Part shown: piece after piece, positions 11,788 through 24,134 of the stretch | Position numbering within the stretch: position 1 is the stretch's first letter | How the letters are laid out: the number at the start of each line of letters is the position of its first letter | From: Solicoccozyma terricola | Lineage: Eukaryota > Basidiomycota > Tremellomycetes > Filobasidiales > Piskurozymaceae | DNA: 64,000 nt | Direction of reading: 5' to 3' | Assembly (NCBI GenBank): GCA_001600875.1 | Contig: BCLD01000018.1 | Location: 703,488 to 767,487 of the forward strand | Notes under the pieces: generated by a model | The model's input: only the letters and a program-made list of their open reading frames with translations | Databases searched by the model: none | Told to the model about the DNA's origin: nothing | Translations under genes and position numbers: made by a program

Positions 11788-14700
11788 ATGTCAGGACAGA
11801 TGGGTTATGGTGGATTGATAGGACAGAATCAAGAACAAGACCAAGAACAAGGACAAGAACAAGAACAAGAACGAGGACAGGAACGAGGAAAAGGGGGTAG
11901 ATCATCACCGTATCCTGATACGACGAGTTCGTTGTTATCACCTACTAATACTGGTAATGGAGGTGGTAGAACCTATGGTGGTGGTGCGGGTGAACGGGGT
12001 GAACCAATGATGAGTGGAAATGCAAGCATGAGTGGGTATGAACATCAACATTTGTCTCAGGTCCAGTCGAGGAGTTCAGAGGATTTTGGTCGATCGTGGC
12101 AGCAGCAGCAGCAGCAACGGCAACGGCAAGACCACCACCAGCAGCAGCAGCAAGACCACCAGCAACAACAACAGCAACACCATCAACAGCAACAACAACA
12201 ACAACAACAACAACAACAGGAAGGCAGTTGGAGGAATCAACAAGACATCGAGGGATATGGATACGAATCCCATCCGCCACTCGGAGGACTAAGTTCAAAC
12301 GTACCGGAATTCATACCGACTTACTCGAATCAACAACGATTGACTGAATTACCATCCTCATCGTCCTCGTCTTCTTCCAACTATTATGCATCGGCACCAG
12401 GGTCGGTTTCTGGTTCTGGGTCTATACGTCCGAATGGTGGAATAGGTGCATTTACACCATATCATTCTCAACCTCAACAACCAATGAATCAGGGGTATAT
12501 GTCGAACGAACGGGTTCAAGGGAACGGTATCGGTGAAACGAGGGAGGTAGATTCGGAGGAACACGCAAGAGGGTTTACAAGTGGTGGGAATGCAATGGGT
12601 CTCGCTGGACTTTCACAAAATCAATCATTCAGATCATTTCAATCCCAATCAAACGCTTCAACTGCTCCTCCTCATCAACAACAAGGATATTACTCGGGCG
12701 GAATCGGTTCATATCAACCTCAGATGTATCAGCAACAACAACAACAACAAAGTGAATCATCGGGTGGTCAGGGCGCGGGTTACTACCCGTCTGGACATCC
12801 GGATGCCACACCTCTTGTTTCATCGGCTTCAGTGGCCAGCAGCGCAGGATACGGTCCATCCGTACTCGGGATGAGAGGATTACCGCCTCTTGCAACATCA
12901 TCGGGATTGGGAATGTCTGGTCAGCCGTCGCAGCACTCTATCAATGCTCCTCCCTCGACAATGATGAATCGGTTGAGTATGAATGCCGGTGGTAGTGCAA
13001 GAAGCGGGGATGAAGACATGGGATTCGAAAGAGTAGGGAGAGATGGAGAAAGGAGAAGAGGTGGGAGAAGAGGTGAAAGGGAGAGGTTGGGTGCGCAAGA
13101 GAGGGAGAGAGATAAAATCGAGGAAGAAATCAGTACCATCTTTGTCGTTGGGTTTCCCGAGGACATGACGGTGAGTTCTTCCTCATCTTTCGTGTCTCCG
13201 TTCAAAGGAGTGCGAAGACGCTGATTGCGCCCCGCGCCCGTTACCTCCCTTCCCAGGAACGAGAATTCCAGAACATGTTTACATTCGCAGCGGGTTTCGA
13301 GGCAGCTATGCTCAAGGTCCCTCACGCGGTCGCCGCCGAGCGTCGAGAAAAGGAGCTCGCACTGGCCGCAGCGTCCCAGGACGGCCTTACGTCCATCCCT
13401 ATCTCACTTCAACAACAAATTGCTGCTCGTCAATCCAATCCAGCGTCCATGCTAGCAGAGCTTCAAAGCCTTCACGATCATTTCAATAGAGGCTCACATT
13501 CCGCGACCACGTCGTCGGAAGACTCTGGTACGCCTGGACTTCCCGATGATGCTTTCGCCACTCAACTACACCGTCTGTCTTCAGATGGAGGTAAATCTCG
13601 AGGTGATCGATCTCGCGATCCACCCGCTACCGTCGCAGCTTCCATATCAACACGTCGACAAACCATCGGCTTTGCTCGTTTCAGATCTCGTACAGAAGCT
13701 CTCGTTGCCCGCGACATCCTTCAAGGCCGTAAAATCGACATCTTCCCTGGTTCGGTGCTCAAGGCGGAGATGGCGAAAAAGAACCTACATACGAAGCGTG
13801 GTATTGCAGGCGAGGAGATCGTCGGCATGCTCGTAAGAAGCGGTCGTCTTCCCGGTCTACTCGCCGGAATGGGAGTGGGAGGCATGTCCAGCAACGCCAG
13901 CGTTACCGGTATGACCTCGGGCACTAGCACTCCAAGCGGTCAGGCCATGAGCTCGTCAGTCATGCCATCAGGTCTTCCGTTGCCCAGCGCTGGGAGCCGT
14001 CCCACAACCGCTACCGCTGATCTATCCTCGCGTGGAGACTTTGGCGCTTCTCGGACCGCCTTGGCACCATCCGAATCCGGTCAAGGTGACTGGCGAGAGC
14101 CTTCGAATGCGATTGATCCGCAAAATAAGCCAAACTGGGCTCGCTGGGCAGAGACTCGCGGTGAAGAGGAAGGAGATCGAACGATTTTGTCGAGCGATCA
14201 AGCTCAATCTCAGCAACGTCCTGGTGCGCCAGAGCATCGACGATCGGAAGACCTCATGCGCTCGCCACTCCCTCCACCGACGGACGAAGAGTCTCGCCGG
14301 TTCGAGCAAGGTGCCAGACGACCTGCTGACTCAGGAGTCGGCTTCGCGTTGTCCGACCCGTCACCCGAGTCGAGTGCCGCCTCCCCTTCGGACAAGCCGA
14401 AAGACTCAAAGGCGTTACTGGCGCTCGCTGAAGAAGCGGACGATTTGGAGATGTGGCGGGTCGGCGGTATGGATCAGCTGGGACAGTTCGATGGAGAATC
14501 TCGGACAGGCACGCCGAATCACCAGACGATCATCATGGGCGATTCGGCCGTTCCCACGACACAGTACCGCGAACGCCAGTCCGTTCCGAGTACATATCCT
14601 GGAGACGCCCGTGAATCTATCCTTGTTGGCGAGTCCCAGGGGTCGAGACAGTTCATGAGTTTGGGGAGCGGACTCATACCGACCACGAAGCCAGCTGATC

Positions 14701-15589
14701 AGAACCCACCGGTGAGTACTTCCTTGGCACAGTGGGATATGGGCCCGCGTGTCGCTGATCTATCTCTACATCTTTCTTAGATCAATACTTTATATGTCGG
14801 CAACCTTCCCGCTGCGCCATCTCCCTCACACCCTCCTAACCTGCTTGAAGACTCGCTGCGTCACCTCTTTGGACAATGTGTTGGCTTCAAGAGGTTGAGT
14901 TACAGACAAAAGTTGACGCCGCAGTGCTTTGTCGAGGTGAGTTGCGGAGGTTTTTGCGATGCTGTGGCCTTGTGATTCACCTCCATCCTTCCCTAGTTCG
15001 TCGACATTCCTTCGGCTACCCGTGCGATGCGAGAGCTCTACGGTCACACACTGGTAAGTTTACGTGGCATTGTGCGATCGTGACTTCCGCACGCTGATCC
15101 CCAATGTTGCCATTCCAGAACGGCCTCGTACGCGGTGGCATTCGTATCGCTTACTCCCGTAACCCTCTCGGTCAACGTGGATCCAACTTCTCACCTCCGA
15201 CTCGAACGGTCCCAACTCCTTATGCCTCTTCGATCGGCGCTCCTGGGCCTTACATCCCAATACCTCTTAGTCCTTCAGCAGCTTCAAGCAATGGTCTTCC
15301 ATTCGCCATGCAGTATCAATCAACGACGACATCCGGTCCATCAAGCACATTCCGCCGCCCGAGCGAGTCTACCCCGCTCTCGCCGCAAGCACCTCCATTC
15401 TCAGTCTCCAGTTTACACTCGATCAGTGGGGCGACGTCTCCGAGGTTCACTCAAAATGGGCTTCATTCGCCTCGCGAGTACGCGCCGGTGTCGCCGCCTG
15501 CGCCTTCTTCGACCACGCCGTGGCCGACCGGTCCTTCGACTGCGCCATCGTTTTCTGCGTTTGACGCTCCTAGAGGTCGAGCCAACTGA
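11788..15589 (+). CDS. WHI3: Whi3-like RNA-binding protein, two RRMs and polyQ
   Basis: Five exons (11788-13170, 13257-14711, 14781-14936, 14997-15053, 15119-15589) give about 1,173 residues. The N-terminal 450 residues are disordered, with a QE repeat near residues 12-40 and a Gln/His run at about 103-145, followed by Ser/Gln-rich sequence. A first RRM starts at IFVVGFPEDMTE (about 454) and has a long insert before GFARFRSRTEALVARD. A second, more canonical RRM starts at about 947 with NTLYVGNLP (RNP2) and QCFVEFVD (RNP1), and ends near AYSRNPLGQR, typical of the Whi3 family. Whi3 proteins bind mRNAs of cyclins and cell-shape genes and form condensates through polyQ; that role is inferred from the family. 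The C-terminus is Pro/Ser-rich. Confidence 0.85.
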
Positions 15590-16051
15590 ATAGTATCCGC
15601 AATATAACTCCCAACTTCCATTTTGTTTCCACTTTCATGGCGACTTTTTCGCTCTTTACAATCTTCAACATACTGCATCAATCATAATCATGCCGGCCGA
15701 TCACTAGGATGATCAAACATCTGAGATATAGGATGGCCTCGCTACATAGAGTTATACACTTTCTTCCCCCTTCGCGCGTTTCTTCTCTTCTTGTTGCATC
15801 GCATCATGGGCACATTCGACGAAACGGGTTTCTCTTCCACGTCTTATCGCCGTTTGGGTCTATCGTCGTTTGAATATCTTTATCGACTGTATAAATATCG
15901 TAATTTATCATTGCTTGTTATTTGCATTTTCTTCGTGCGTTGTGACGGACGATATTTTCCTTTTCATTTACAATATGTCATATTTAGTTTCGACTACAAC
16001 AGGAGGTGCACTCGGACTAGTCGATGCAGGGTTTGGGATTTGCAGTCCAAA
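15590..16051. other. Convergent 3' ends of WHI3 and the adhesin-like gene
   Basis: About 460 bases between two convergent stop codons. The sequence is AT-richer than the flanking exons and has no gene I can support. It should hold both 3'UTRs. Confidence 0.6.
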
Positions 16052-18455
16052 TTAGAGGCTAACGGTCACGTTGCTAACCTCGGTAAAGGCCAATACCATG
16101 CCGAAGCCCGGTGGCGGTGGCGGACTGGAGAAAAAGGGGGGGGGGAATATCAGCCTCGGATTTCCTTTGAAAATACTGGACGTCACTAGCAACTCACTGA
16201 TGAGGTCCATGTGGACCGCGAGGGCCCTTGGGTCCACCTGGACCACCGGGAGGTGGTGGTCCGTGGTGACGACCACCATGACGACCGTGTCGTTCGTGAG
16301 GTGGATGGCTGTTGAAGATGGAGTCAAGTCAGCGACAGTTTTCAGGCGCCTTCGCAAAGACGACTCACCCATGCGGTCCTTGGGGTCCACGGTGGTGGTG
16401 TCCTGGGGGGCCTGGTGGGCCGCGGTGAGGTGGACTGTATAGCAGGCAATTCAAGTCAGTGTCGTGCCAAAGTTGTATGAGTACGTTTCGTCGCACTGAC
16501 CCATGAGGTCCCTCAAACTTCCTAATCACGTCAAACCACGTAGCCTCGACGTCGTCTACCTCGTCGATCTCGTTCAGTGGCATGGTGGTGAAGTTGCTAG
16601 AATGCTTGGAAACGAAACCTTCGATGAAAGCACCGTGAGGGCTCTTAATCTCCTTGTCGATGGTGACATTCTTGTCGAACCTGTTGGCGACGACGACGCT
16701 GCCGACCCTGGTTCCTACTCTGAACTTGCCTTGGTATTCTTCAGCGAGGGTGACATCGACGGATCCGGTCTTTGAGAAGGTCTTGCTGATCAATGAGACG
16801 TTGGCGGGGTGGGATACGTATCTGACCTTGACAGATCCGGTGATGGAGGTGATGTCGACGACAACGGGAGGAGGTCCACGACGGCCGGGACAACCTGGGC
16901 CACCTGGCCAATGGGGAGGGCCATGGGGAGGGCGGTGAGGTCGACGTCCTGGACCACCTGGCGGCGATGGTGGGTGACCACCATGTGGTGGTGGTGGTGG
17001 TGGCGGCGAAGGGATAGATTTTTCAACCTCCGTCTCCTTCTCCTCACCTTCAAACTCCTCCTGTTGTATAATTTCAAACTCTTGTTCATCCGATTCCTGC
17101 TCGATGGTCATATCGTATGTGAACGCGGAGGAACGTGAGATGTTTTCTTCATCATCATCATCGACTTGACCGAAGCTGAACCATCGTTTGCGAATGCTAC
17201 GATCGAGTTTCTCCTCCTCGTGTTTCCCGCTGTCATGTCCCTCGTGCTTGCCGTGTTTCCCATGCTTGTGTGGTGGACCGCCGTGGTGGTGGTGGTGGTG
17301 GTGATGGTGGCCATGTCCACGATGTGGCGGTGGATGTGGGAACGATTCATTCCCACGATGATGAGGAGGTCTTGTCTCTGGTTTGATGATTGAAATATCA
17401 ACATCGATCGAACCAGTAACTGTCCTCAATTCTAAATTCCTCGAAACGTTGTATTCTCCTTTAATATCCCCAGTCTCTGATGATAAAGAGATGAATTCCG
17501 CAGAGATTGGAATGGATTGACGGCCGAGTGTGATATCACCTGTTGATGTTTTCACGTCGATCATGTTGAATTCTAGAGATTGAGCTGATTCATCGATGGA
17601 GAATGATACATCTTGACCTTGGACTGTGATTCGAGGAGGTGGGACGACACCTGCGACGCCACTTGGTAGGTAGAGTACGACGTTGTGAGAAGACGAAGAC
17701 GAAGGGAGTGTGATTTCAACGGCATAAGATGTAGTTGAGATCTTGGTTTCTGGACCTACAAACTCGTCGTTGTATATCGATTCGACGACGAATGAAGGAC
17801 CAACAGTGTTGGTGTGTTCAGAAGAGACGACGTTGAACACACCACTAGCACCGTCTGCGAATCGCACGACAAGGTGTCGAGTTAGATCGATTGGGATAGA
17901 AGCGGTGGCGAATAACGAGTTTAGACCGTCATCGAGGGATGAAGGAGTGGTGTATGTGGCGGAGGTGATGATGGGCTGGGAGTGGTGGTGGTGGTGGTGG
18001 TGGTGGTGGTGGGGGTGGTGGGGGTGACGGCGTCGATGGTGGAGATGAGCATACGGGTGGAATCTCCAACGTCTCGTACCCTCACTCACCTCTTCCAAAG
18101 TCCAAAATTCCTCAAACGATGATCGTTCACAATCATCGCCGCGATCGAATCCATGATGTCCATGACCATGTCTTCCACCACCACCAAACACCCTTGTACC
18201 GAGATGTACCATCTTCCCAACGAGATGAATACCAAAGATTGTGATGAAGAAAACAATCAATGCTCGTTTCAACACTGAAACCCCTGTCCACCTTTCTTTA
18301 ACTTTTGCAAATCGAGTAAGACGAGTACAATATGTTTGTGGTTGATTTGATAAAGTCGGGAAAGGTTGTTCAACAATCTTCTCGTCGGTGTATGTAGGAA
18401 GAAGTGGTGACGTTGGTCTTGAGATATCGATCGAGTCTTTAGGAAGGGATACCAT
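16052..18455 (-). CDS. Membrane-anchored adhesin-like protein with collagen-like tail
   Basis: Four exons (18455-16501, 16434-16369, 16308-16198, 16124-16052) give about 734 residues in frame. ATG 18455 starts MVSLPKDSID; the open frame upstream has no better ATG. A short cytosolic N-terminus is followed by one membrane segment (ALIVFFITIFGIHLVGKMV, about residues 75-95), which suggests a type II protein. After a His-rich linker there are repeated beta-type motifs (STGDITLG, ETGDIKGEY, VTGSIDVDI, ITGSVKVRY, KTGSVDVTL, RVGSVVVANR), like bacterial/fungal DUF4097-type adhesin beta-helices. A large His/Pro/Gly-rich insert separates the two groups. The last three small exons encode Gly-Pro-Pro/His-rich collagen-like sequence ending FTEVSNVTVSL. 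I do not recognise a named orthologue. A cell-surface or wall role is inference. Confidence 0.7.
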
Positions 18456-20193
18456 GATGCGGATGTCGGGAATAACGGGGGTAGGTAACAAGGAGAGAAA
18501 TCAGGAAGTGTTAACTGTCCTTCTATATAGGACGTCTTTGTACCAAGAGTGGCGAGAGGAATAAGGCCGGGTGCTGTGTGATATACCCAAAAAATCAAAA
18601 TCAAAAGGAATTGCCCAGTTACACAGTTATCTCGCAGACAATCGTAAGGTATAACAGGAACTAAAGATGAGTGGACTGGGGGTGGTTCAGGGACGCGGGG
18701 GGGCGGGAGGGGACGTGGAGGTTCGGGGTATCGGTATAAAGTGCGTAGTAGCGAAAACCAAAAAGGATCCGCAGGAATATGTCGACTGTGGGTTGTGGAC
18801 TGTGACGACTGTGAACTGTGCACAAAGTAACTGTGCAAAACTGTGCAAAAGACTGTGCAAAAGAAAATCCACCACCATGGAAAATGCGGATACGGATCCA
18901 TAGTACTCATCCAAACCGCAGCCCGCCCGCCCGCCCTCCCTCCCGCAACCACACCCACACCATGATGCCCAGATACCCAAACGCCCAGATGCGTTTCCGG
19001 TCTGCGGAAAACTGCGAACTGCGCGGAACTGCGAAGTGGCGACCGTGTAAATTTAGATGTTGAACTCTCCCGTTTTGGGTTCTTTTTTATCGTTTAGCCG
19101 GGGGGTTGAGAGAGCTGGCTTGCTGGCTGGCTGGCTGGCACGTAGGCAGGGCAGGTAGGCCGTTCTGTTGTTTTCGTTTGGAAATAAAAGGAAAAAAAAA
19201 AAGAATCCCAAAAAGGTCTGTCTATATAGGATGTTTCGCGGAAATGGCGGAGCCCCGTTAGGGGTATAGCTTGTTCCCCATATTCCTTAAGAGAGACAGG
19301 GGGAGGGTATAGGTATAGGATAGGTATATATTCAAGAGGCAGAATGGTTTTTCGTTTTTCATAACGCGGGTCAAAAAATCGTGTTTTTTGGAGAACAACT
19401 CGGTTGGTTCTTTTACCCCAGTTGACCAATTTACCATCTTTAAACCCTGCCCTTTTAACCCTCCCCTTCGATATCGGGTTATTTCACTCGGGTGGGTCGG
19501 TCGCTTAGGTTCGTTTCCCACCCTCTCAAAGGTAATGTTTAGAAATCATCGCCCACAATCTCATCTGTTCCGCGAAACTTGCGATCAGTGTATATGTGGT
19601 GGAATAAATGAGAAAATGGGACATGGGAGTAACAATATGAAACAACACGTGTGTATGTGTGTGTGGTGTGAGAGAATCAGATGAAAGGGAATGAAAGGAG
19701 ATCTCGGTATGACTGTAGGGTCCCCAAGTGGCTGCAACCCCCACAACCATCCACTGCGGGGGGGGGAGAGAAATCCACTCACACGGACATTCTAACCCAT
19801 GTCCGAACCCCCCCCATCGAACCCTTCGGACCGAAAGGTCTTTACCCGGGGTGTTGCACCCTATGTTTGTCTCACGGTGGTCATTCTCTTCATTTGGGTG
19901 TCACCGTGAGAAATTCCCTCCCCCCCGGGCCGCCTTCTCCCTCCACTCTGCCCCCCAACCAATCAGCCAATCGCATTTCCCCCCCCGCGCTCTCTCCTTT
20001 CCCCCTTGGTCTTCTCCTTCCTCTCCTCCCTCCCCCTCTTGGCCCCGTCTCTGCTCTTTCACCCTGTTTGCGTCATTTTTATCCCTCTCTCTTTTTTCCC
20101 CGTCTCTTTTTTGCGATTGGGCTGTGGGCCGTGGGCTGTGGGCTGTGGAGACAAAGTACGACAGCAGGACAGCAGGACGGGGGGGAACAGCCT

Positions 20194-20230
<37 letters not shown>

Positions 20231-21235
20231 CGCCCAGACCAACGACTCCACGGCCGATTTGGGATTGGGCGGATTTGGGATTTGGGATTTTATATTTTTT
20301 TCGCCCAACGACCCGTTTTTGGGAAAGGAAGAGGAGGGGAGGGGAGGGGGGAGAAGCCTAGTCACAGGCAAAATCGGGTCTGGGGGGCCGGAGGGGTCGG
20401 GCGAGGGGGGGTGGGGGGGGGGGGTTTCTCCCCTCCTCCCCTATCACAGGCTCATAATCTCATCCCGCTATAGTAGATAGTTCTGCACATCACACATACA
20501 CATCTCTTAACACACACAATCATTGGTTGTATATATCCCCTCACACCCACACCCACCACCGACCGACCCACCTACCCACCCTCGTCAACCCGACAACCCA
20601 TTCAACTGATCAATCAGTTGATCTCTTTTTCGTTTGCCGCATCTTTCTCATCGTTCACTCGTTGAAATCCCCCCCCCCCACCTTTTTTTCTTTTTCGTTT
20701 CCTTATTTGGTGAGTGAACTTTGTCTTTTTTTTTTTTTTTGGGGGAAGGAAAGCCCGTTGGGTTTAGGAGAGTCCTGGGCGGTTGGAGATGGTGGTGATG
20801 GTGGTCGTGATGGTGGTCGTGGTGGCGATTATGCTAGGGATCAACCCACTATCACCCAACGTATTACATTACCCTCGCTCCTCTCTCGTCACCGTTCATC
20901 CGAAACCCTTCCAACCCCCCCCCCCCCCCCCATCCCCATCCCAACATCCCCGACTTCCACCGTCTGTGCGAATAGGCTTGATCGTTTGATTTCGAGAATT
21001 GAACCTATTCAGCGGATGGGTGGGGGGGTGGGGTTGGGGGGGTGGCGGTGGTTCCGGTGCGGGTGCGGGTGCGGTGCATATCGCGAGATGGACATGGGGA
21101 AAGGTATCATCGTTATGATAAGATTTGATTTTCGAATCCCGGGAGAGTGTGCTTGTGCTGGTCGTTTGGAGAAGAGAGGGGGTGGGATATTGTCGTGTGC
21201 ACCCTTTGGAGGGTTTTTTCGTCGGTAGATACCCA

Positions 21236-21295
21236 TCTCGTCTCGTCTCGTCTCGTCTCGTCTCGTCTCGTCTCGTCTCGTCTCGTCTCGTCTCG
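21236..21295. repeat. (TCTCG)12 microsatellite
   Basis: Twelve perfect copies of the pentanucleotide TCTCG in a row. It lies in the non-coding region upstream of glutamine synthetase. Confidence 0.95.
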
Positions 21296-21586
21296 TCCGA
21301 GCAATCGGGAATCGTAATACAGCGTTGATCCCTTTGGGATAACGAAGAGAGTTGAAAAACTCAAGAACCATAGTGATATTGGAAACCCGAATATCACCCC
21401 CCCTTCCCCCTCTCCCCGCGGAAAAAGGAAGTTTCCCAAGAATCGATTCACTGATATCTCTGTTTTTTTTTTCTCCGCTTTTCTTCCCCTCTCCCCCCTC
21501 CCCTCCTCCCTTCCTATCCCCCCCCCATCCGCTTCTTCCCTTCCTCACTCCGACTTCCCAATCTTGCGTTCCTCATTACCCCCCCC

Positions 21587-21621
21587 NNNNNNNNNNNNNN
21601 NNNNNNNNNNNNNNNNNNNNN
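21587..21621. other. Assembly gap inside a C run
   Basis: Thirty-five Ns flanked on both sides by poly-C (6 on the left, 14 on the right). The gap probably reflects sequencing failure through a long homopolymer, so its true length is unknown. Confidence 0.9.
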
Positions 21622-22108
21622 CCCCCCCCCCCCCCTTTCCCCTATCCGATTTCGGATCGATATATCGTTATCGTTTATCTGGATCAACCCAAAACAAAAT
21701 TCACAAACACCAAAACTCCGCTCTTTATCGCGATCAATCATCGGTGATTTTTTTTTTTTGGCAATACCTTCCTTCCTCCTGGTCCCTCCACCTTCCCTTC
21801 ATTCATCCCTTTGTATCATCTCCTCCCCCCCCCCACCCCCACGCCCACCCCTTCATCCACTCCTTATCTTTGATAACAATCTACCTATTCTCCTTTCGTG
21901 CGTCTTTTGCGCTCGTTCTGAATCCGATTTCAACCGGCATTCGTCGTTTTTGGGATTCCGACGATCGTATATATAAACCTCGACCTCCTATTCTTTTTGG
22001 CGATTTTTTTTTTCCCCTTCCAACATAATCAAACGGTCAATATCTTCCCTCGACGTCTTTCTTCCTACTCATCCAAACAGAATAACTCTCAAAGTTCCCA
22101 ATCAAATC

Positions 22109-22403
22109 GTGAGTTTTTGGTTTTCACATGAACAAATAACCCCCCCCCCCCTTCTTTCCATCCATCCATCCTCGTCTTCTCGTCGTCGTTGTCAATAATT
22201 CAAACATCTGACGTTCTTTCATCCTTGTTCCCAATTATCCCATACCCACCGATCCCGACCTCGACCTCGACCACCCGACACCCCCTCAATAATTCAAACA
22301 TCTGACGTTCTTTCATCCTTGTTCCCAATTATCCCATACCCACCGATCCCGACCTCGACCTCCCCCCCCCCCCCCCCCCCCCCCCCCCAAATCTCCCTCT
22401 CAG
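22109..22403 (+). promoter_or_regulatory. 5'UTR intron of glutamine synthetase
   Basis: A GTGAGT donor at 22109 and a C-rich tract ending in CTCTCAG at 22403 bracket a likely leader intron just 19 bases before the glutamine synthetase ATG. It contains a 77 bp tandem duplication and a C run of about 27. Leader introns are common in highly expressed fungal genes. This is predicted from splice consensus only. Confidence 0.55.
22192..22362. repeat. 77 bp direct duplication, period 94
   Basis: The segment 22192-22268 recurs exactly at 22286-22362, separated by 17 bases. The second copy runs straight into a long C run. It lies within the predicted leader intron of glutamine synthetase. It could be a real tandem duplication or an assembly artefact at the homopolymer. 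Confidence 0.85.
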
Positions 22404-22422
22404 ATCTTCAGATCAAACAACA

Positions 22423-24134
22423 ATGGCAGGAGGTCTTATCCCAACTAAACGTCAAGATTTGTTGGCGCCGTATATGGCATTGCCGCAGGGTAATAAGATA
22501 CAAGCGGAATGTGAGTGATAAGACTACGGGTTTACGGGATTGGGGGTTTGGCCGGGGAGATGCAATTTTGTTGATGGGTTGTGGTTTTTTCTCTTTTTTC
22601 CCCTGCTTGATTTCCCCTTGGGATTCGCCGGCTATTTACTCGTCTCTTCGTTTTCGTTTTCCCCCTGGTGCTGTTTATCCCAAAAAAAAAAAACTTTTTG
22701 ATTACGTCGTCACTCGTCGCTTTTCGCTCGTCGCTTCCGCTCCTTCTCTCCTTTTAGACGTCTGGATCGACGGTACCAACGGTCTTCGTTGTAAGACCAT
22801 GACCCTTGACAAGAAACCAACCGGCGTTCAAGATCTCAAAGAGTGGAACTTTGACGGTTCAAGTACGAAGCAAGCACCTGGTCATGATTCCGATGTCTTC
22901 CTCGTAAGTATTTTGTCCCGGGTCACCGGCTGTGGCAGGTATACAAGATTGCTAAACATCTCTTCCCCCCCTCGCCCTCTTTTTTTTGGTTCTTCATCAC
23001 AGAAACCAGCTGCGATCTTCAAAGACCCTTTCCGTGGTGGTGATAACATTCTTGTCCTTTGTGAATGTTACAACAACGATGGATCCCCGAACGCTACCAA
23101 CTACAGGTATCACGCCAAGAAGCTCATGGATCTCGCCGAGGCTGTGAGTGTTCAAATCCCCCCCCCCCCCCCCCNNCCCCCNTTCTCTCGTATTGCAAGG
23201 GAGAACCCCCCGAAAGCTCATGGTGCGCGCCCTTTTTTTCCCGTTTCTGTCAATCAGGAAGAGCCATGGTTCGGTCTAGAACAAGAGTACACTCTCTTTG
23301 ACGCCGATGGGTACCCATACGGTTGGCCAAAGGGTGGTTTCCCAGGTCCTCAAGGCCCTTACTACTGTGGTGTCGGTGCTGGCAAGGTCTTTGCGCGTGA
23401 TTTCGTAGAGGCACATTACCGAGCATGTCTTTACGCGTGAGTTTGAGAAAGCGGGGGTTGCGGGGGAGAGGGTCAGGGTTCACAAAATTGATCCGTCTTT
23501 TCGGGGGGGTTTCTTTTTTCCGGTGCAATCTACAGCGGAGTCAACATCTCCGGTATCAACGCCGAAGTCATGCCTGCTCAGTGGGAGTTCCAGGTCGGTC
23601 CCTGCGCTGGTATCGATCTCGGTGACCACCTCTGGATGGCTAGGTTCTTGTTGTTCAGGATCGGTGAGGAGTGGGGAATTACTGTGAGTTGTCTGTTATG
23701 GAGCGGAATTGTACCTTGTTGCTGATGCAACCTCCCCCCCCCCCCCGACCCAGCCCTCGTTCCACCCCAAGCCCTTCGCGGAGGGTGATTGGAACGGTGC
23801 CGGTTGTCACTCCAACTACTCTACCAAGGATATGCGAACTCCGGGCAAGGGTATGGCCGCTATCGAAGCCGCGATCAAGAAGCTCGAGAAGCAGCACATG
23901 AAGCACATCGCCGTCTACGGAGAGAACAACGAGCTCAGGTTGACCGGGAAACACGAGACCGGTCACATCACCCAGTTCTCCGCTGGTGTTGCTGACCGTG
24001 GTGCGTCTATCCGAATTCCAAGGCACGTCGCTGCTCAGGGTTACGGTTACCTCGAGGACAGGCGTCCAGCTTCCAACATCGACCCGTACCGTGTCACTGG
24101 TATCATGGTCGAGACCACTCTCATCTCCGAGTAA
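22423..24134 (+). CDS. GLN1: Glutamine synthetase (eukaryotic type II)
   Basis: Six exons (22423-22510, 22758-22903, 23003-23143, 23258-23436, 23536-23683, 23754-24134) encode about 360 residues, the normal length for cytosolic glutamine synthetase, which joins ammonia to glutamate using ATP. Clear family motifs include [22 protein letters not shown], the metal and substrate motif [22 protein letters not shown], the ATP-binding [15 protein letters not shown], and RGASIRIPR. Protein ends ETTLISE. The start [18 protein letters not shown] matches the usual N-terminus. Intron 1 is unusually long (247 bases). The fourth exon is preceded by a C run with Ns (23158-23181) that does not touch coding sequence. 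The strong match makes this one of the most secure calls in the window. Confidence 0.97.

Larger units (their letters stand above)
18456..22108. other. Gene-poor 3.6 kb region with simple repeats
   Basis: No gene I can support. It lies between the divergent starts of the adhesin-like gene and glutamine synthetase. Recurrent ACTGTG/CTGTGCAAAA units lie around 18785-18860, GCTGG repeats at 19125-19140, CTGTGGGC repeats at 20120-20150, a CT run at 20200-20228, and many C- and G-runs. One open stretch at about 20750-21230 (with GGDYARDQPT and LDRLISRIEPIQRMGGG) looks mildly protein-like but has no recognised domain and no clear partner exons. A 35-base N gap (21587-21621) interrupts a C run. The end of the region likely contains the glutamine synthetase promoter and 5' leader. 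Confidence 0.5.

Noticed and set aside
18269..18958. Minus-strand open frame overlapping the adhesin-like start
   Set aside because: It overlaps the N-terminal exon of the adhesin-like gene in another frame and has no recognised motif.
19681..20480. Overlapping plus-strand open frames of 150-250 codons
   Set aside because: They are driven by CT and C runs, give Ser/Leu/Pro low complexity, and show no domain or splice context.
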